Below are positions 60,159-61,645 of a stretch of 61,645 bases of DNA, piece by piece. Source of the stretch: Paenibacillus radicibacter (lineage in GTDB: Bacteria > Bacillota > Bacilli > Paenibacillales > NBRC-103111); NCBI RefSeq assembly GCF_024721995.1, contig NZ_JANQBC010000017.1, forward strand, positions 1 to 61,645, in the 5' to 3' direction. Within the stretch, counting starts at the first letter, position 1. Every line of letters begins with the position of its first letter. The translations under genes were made by a program, and so were the position numbers. The notes beneath the pieces were generated by a model. It did no database searches and was not told the origin of the DNA. It saw only the letters and a program-made list of their open reading frames with translations.

Positions 60159-60689
60159 TTACCCTTCTTGCTCGGATATTTTCTTCTCGATTGCGCGAAT
60201 CTCATCTCGAATTTTTGCAGCATGTTCGAACTCTTCACGCTCAATGCGTGTCATCATGTCTTTCTTGAGACCTTCAATTTCTCGTTTATGTTTAATGAGT
60301 CCACCAGATCGTTTCGGTACTTTTCCGACGTGAACGGTATTCCCATGAACTCGCCTTAATACACCATCTAATTTTTCTGCAAAATTATTGTAGCAATCCA
60401 CACAACCAAGACGACCTAATTTCGTGAATTGCGTATACGTTAAACCGCAGTGATCACAGTGAATCGTAGGTGCAGCTTTTGCTGCAAAGCCATTTGCTCC
60501 ATTACTCATATCAAAATCAAGCAATCCCGATAGTAAATTATGAATCGAGAACCCATTTGTCGTTCCTGGCAACAGATCGCCTTTTTCCCTGGCGCATGAA
60601 TCACAAAAATGGAATTCTGTTTTCTCACCATTCACGATTTTTGTAAAATGCAAGGAAGCCGGTTTTTTACCACATTCTTGACAGATCAT
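60159..60689 (-). CDS. mcsA: McsB activator McsA
   Basis: A 176-residue zinc protein. Four CxxC pairs (CQEC, CDSC, CDHC, CVDC) and a C-terminal UVR motif (EREEFEHAAKIRDEIRAIEKK) match the McsA that activates McsB and delivers substrates to ClpC. Confidence 0.96.
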   Translation of the reverse strand: MICQECGKKPASLHFTKIVNGEKTEFHFCDSCAREKGDLLPGTTNGFSIHNLLSGLLDFDMSNGANGFAAKAAPTIHCDHCGLTYTQFTKLGRLGCVDCYNNFAEKLDGVLRRVHGNTVHVGKVPKRSGGLIKHKREIEGLKKDMMTRIEREEFEHAAKIRDEIRAIEKKISEQEG

Positions 60690-60708
60690 AGGTCTACTCT
60701 CCTTACCC

Positions 60709-61167
60709 CTAACTTAATAAAGAAATTAACATGGCTTTCAAAACTCTTGCTCGCAGTTGATCACGTACAGGTAGCTTTACTTGCAACGTTTCTCTAGAGA
60801 TCGCTGCCTGCATGAGATTCGCTTCTCTTACTGAGATATGACCACCATCTTTAAGACGGTAAATTAACCCCTCTGAAGAAGATTGATCAATCTGATCTTG
60901 TATCGTCTGGAAAATAAAATCTATAATTGACGCATGCGATTGCAAGCACAATTTCTGAATCCGAATATAGCCGCCACCACCGCGCTTACTTTCGACTAAA
61001 TAGCCTTTTTCTAAAGTGAACCGTGTAGAGATTACGTAATTGATTTGTGAAGGAACACATTGAAACTCCTCAGCAAGTTCATTACGCTGAATTTCAACGG
61101 CTTGATCGGGGCTCTGCTGCAATATTTGTTTCAAATATTGTTCAATGATTTCGGATACGTTACGCAC
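60709..61167 (-). CDS. ctsR: Class III stress repressor CtsR
   Basis: A 152-residue winged-helix repressor. The tetraglycine wing KRGGGGYIRI, which acts as heat sensor, is intact. It represses its own operon through the box at 61203-61219. The start is GTG with AAAGGAGG upstream. Confidence 0.97.
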   Translation of the reverse strand: MRNVSEIIEQYLKQILQQSPDQAVEIQRNELAEEFQCVPSQINYVISTRFTLEKGYLVESKRGGGGYIRIQKLCLQSHASIIDFIFQTIQDQIDQSSSEGLIYRLKDGGHISVREANLMQAAISRETLQVKLPVRDQLRARVLKAMLISLLS

Positions 61168-61202
61168 CCTTCCCCCTCCTTTCCGTTTGAAGCTTAATTG
61201 AC

Positions 61203-61219
61203 TTTGACTTTCTTTGACC
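61203..61219 (-). promoter_or_regulatory. CtsR operator
   Basis: The minus strand reads GGTCAAAGAAAGTCAAA, the 17-nt CtsR heptad repeat. It begins 8 bp after the -10 element, so repressor would cover the transcription start. A third partial repeat (GTCAATT) follows. Confidence 0.93.
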
Positions 61220-61227
61220 TTGAGTAC

Positions 61228-61256
61228 ATTATAATCAATCTTGCAACAATTGACAA
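61228..61256 (-). promoter_or_regulatory. Promoter of ctsR-mcsA-mcsB-clpC
   Basis: On the minus strand, -35 TTGTCA (61251-61256), 17-bp spacer and perfect -10 TATAAT (61228-61233). Confidence 0.85.
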
Positions 61257-61337
61257 GGGTGGAGTTGGAAATCCATATCTACATTTAGTATGAGACAAGT
61301 GAAGGGAGTCTATACGAAATTACAGCTATATAAACAA

Positions 61338-61367
61338 AAAAAACCTGTATCACTTATGTGATTACAG
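61338..61367 (-). terminator. Terminator of the rRNA operon
   Basis: CTGTA.TCAC pairs with GTGATACAG around ATAA with one bulged A. An eight-T tract follows on the minus strand. It lies only about 100 bp beyond the 23S end, leaving no room for a 5S gene. Confidence 0.82.
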
Positions 61368-61434
61368 ATTCTTATAACAAACACTATGGTTTGTACCTTG
61401 AAAACTAGATGCGAATTGAAGAATAAAGCGGTTT

Positions 61435-61454
61435 TTACGAAGTAAACTTCGTAA
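61435..61454 (-). repeat. Perfect inverted repeat just after 23S
   Basis: TTACGAAGT and ACTTCGTAA form a 9-bp stem with a 2-nt loop, 11 bp beyond the 23S end. Next to it is the TCTAGTTTTCAAGGTACAAACC segment (61390-61415), which should pair with the 16S-23S spacer to form the pre-23S processing stalk. Confidence 0.7.
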
Positions 61455-61465
61455 GTATTTAGATA

Positions 61466-61645
<180 letters not shown>

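Noticed and set aside
61385-61430. The CCTTGAAAACTAGATG sequence read on the plus strand as a 16S leader or spacer
   Set aside because: The adjacent 23S is on the minus strand, so this is the 3' half of the pre-23S stalk, which looks like the spacer only when read in reverse.

Overview
The window is a housekeeping segment of a low-to-mid GC, endospore-forming Firmicute. The protein sequences look closest to Paenibacillus and relatives, for example the N-terminally extended L24 and a GerD with a long low-complexity tail. It runs between two ribosomal RNA operons: the 5' end of a 16S gene at the left edge (1-275, minus) and the 3' end of a 23S gene at the right edge (about 61466-61645, minus). 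Almost everything is transcribed leftward. By analogy with Bacillus subtilis, where this block is transcribed away from oriC, the origin probably lies to the right; that is inference.

Reading right to left, in the direction of transcription, the order follows B. subtilis closely. It starts with the CtsR-controlled ctsR-mcsA-mcsB-clpC stress operon, then radA, disA, pssA and yacL, then the isoprenoid pair ispD-ispF. gltX is followed by a cysteine T-box and cysE-cysS, then mrnC, rlmB, rae1 and sigH. rpmG-secE-nusG leads into rplK-rplA and rplJ-rplL (with an L10 leader), an rRNA-type methyltransferase, and rpoB-rpoC. Next come the str operon (L7Ae-like gene, rpsL, rpsG, fusA, tuf) and the S10-spc-alpha superoperon from rpsJ to rplQ. 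truA and rplM-rpsI (with an L13-type leader) complete the translation block. The left end holds a two-gene sulfate-assimilation module (cysH-sat) and a sporulation/germination cluster (cwlD, mrp/salA, gerD, pdaB, a SpoIIM-like gene).

Only four genes read rightward: pdaB, gerD, a second NodB-type deacetylase and a small Cys-rich unknown. Three of them (all but pdaB) end at a bidirectional terminator shared with a convergent leftward gene. Differences from the B. subtilis order are: no ECF transporter genes between rplQ and truA, sat/cysH inserted beside cwlD, pssA beside disA, a SpoIIM-like gene in place of kbaA, and a NodB/unknown pair between the S10 and str operons.

Many regulatory sites can be read directly: sigma-A-type promoters for most operons, a sigma-G-type promoter before gerD, a CtsR box, a T-box with a Cys specifier, an L10 leader with attenuator, an L13-type leader, and an apparently structured S10-operon leader that I cannot name. 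I found no CRISPR array, insertion sequence, prophage, tRNA gene or obvious novel defence system. The most noteworthy points are natural ribosomal protein S12 substitutions at the classical streptomycin positions, an rRNA operon that terminates after 23S without a 5S gene, and the unnamed S10 leader.
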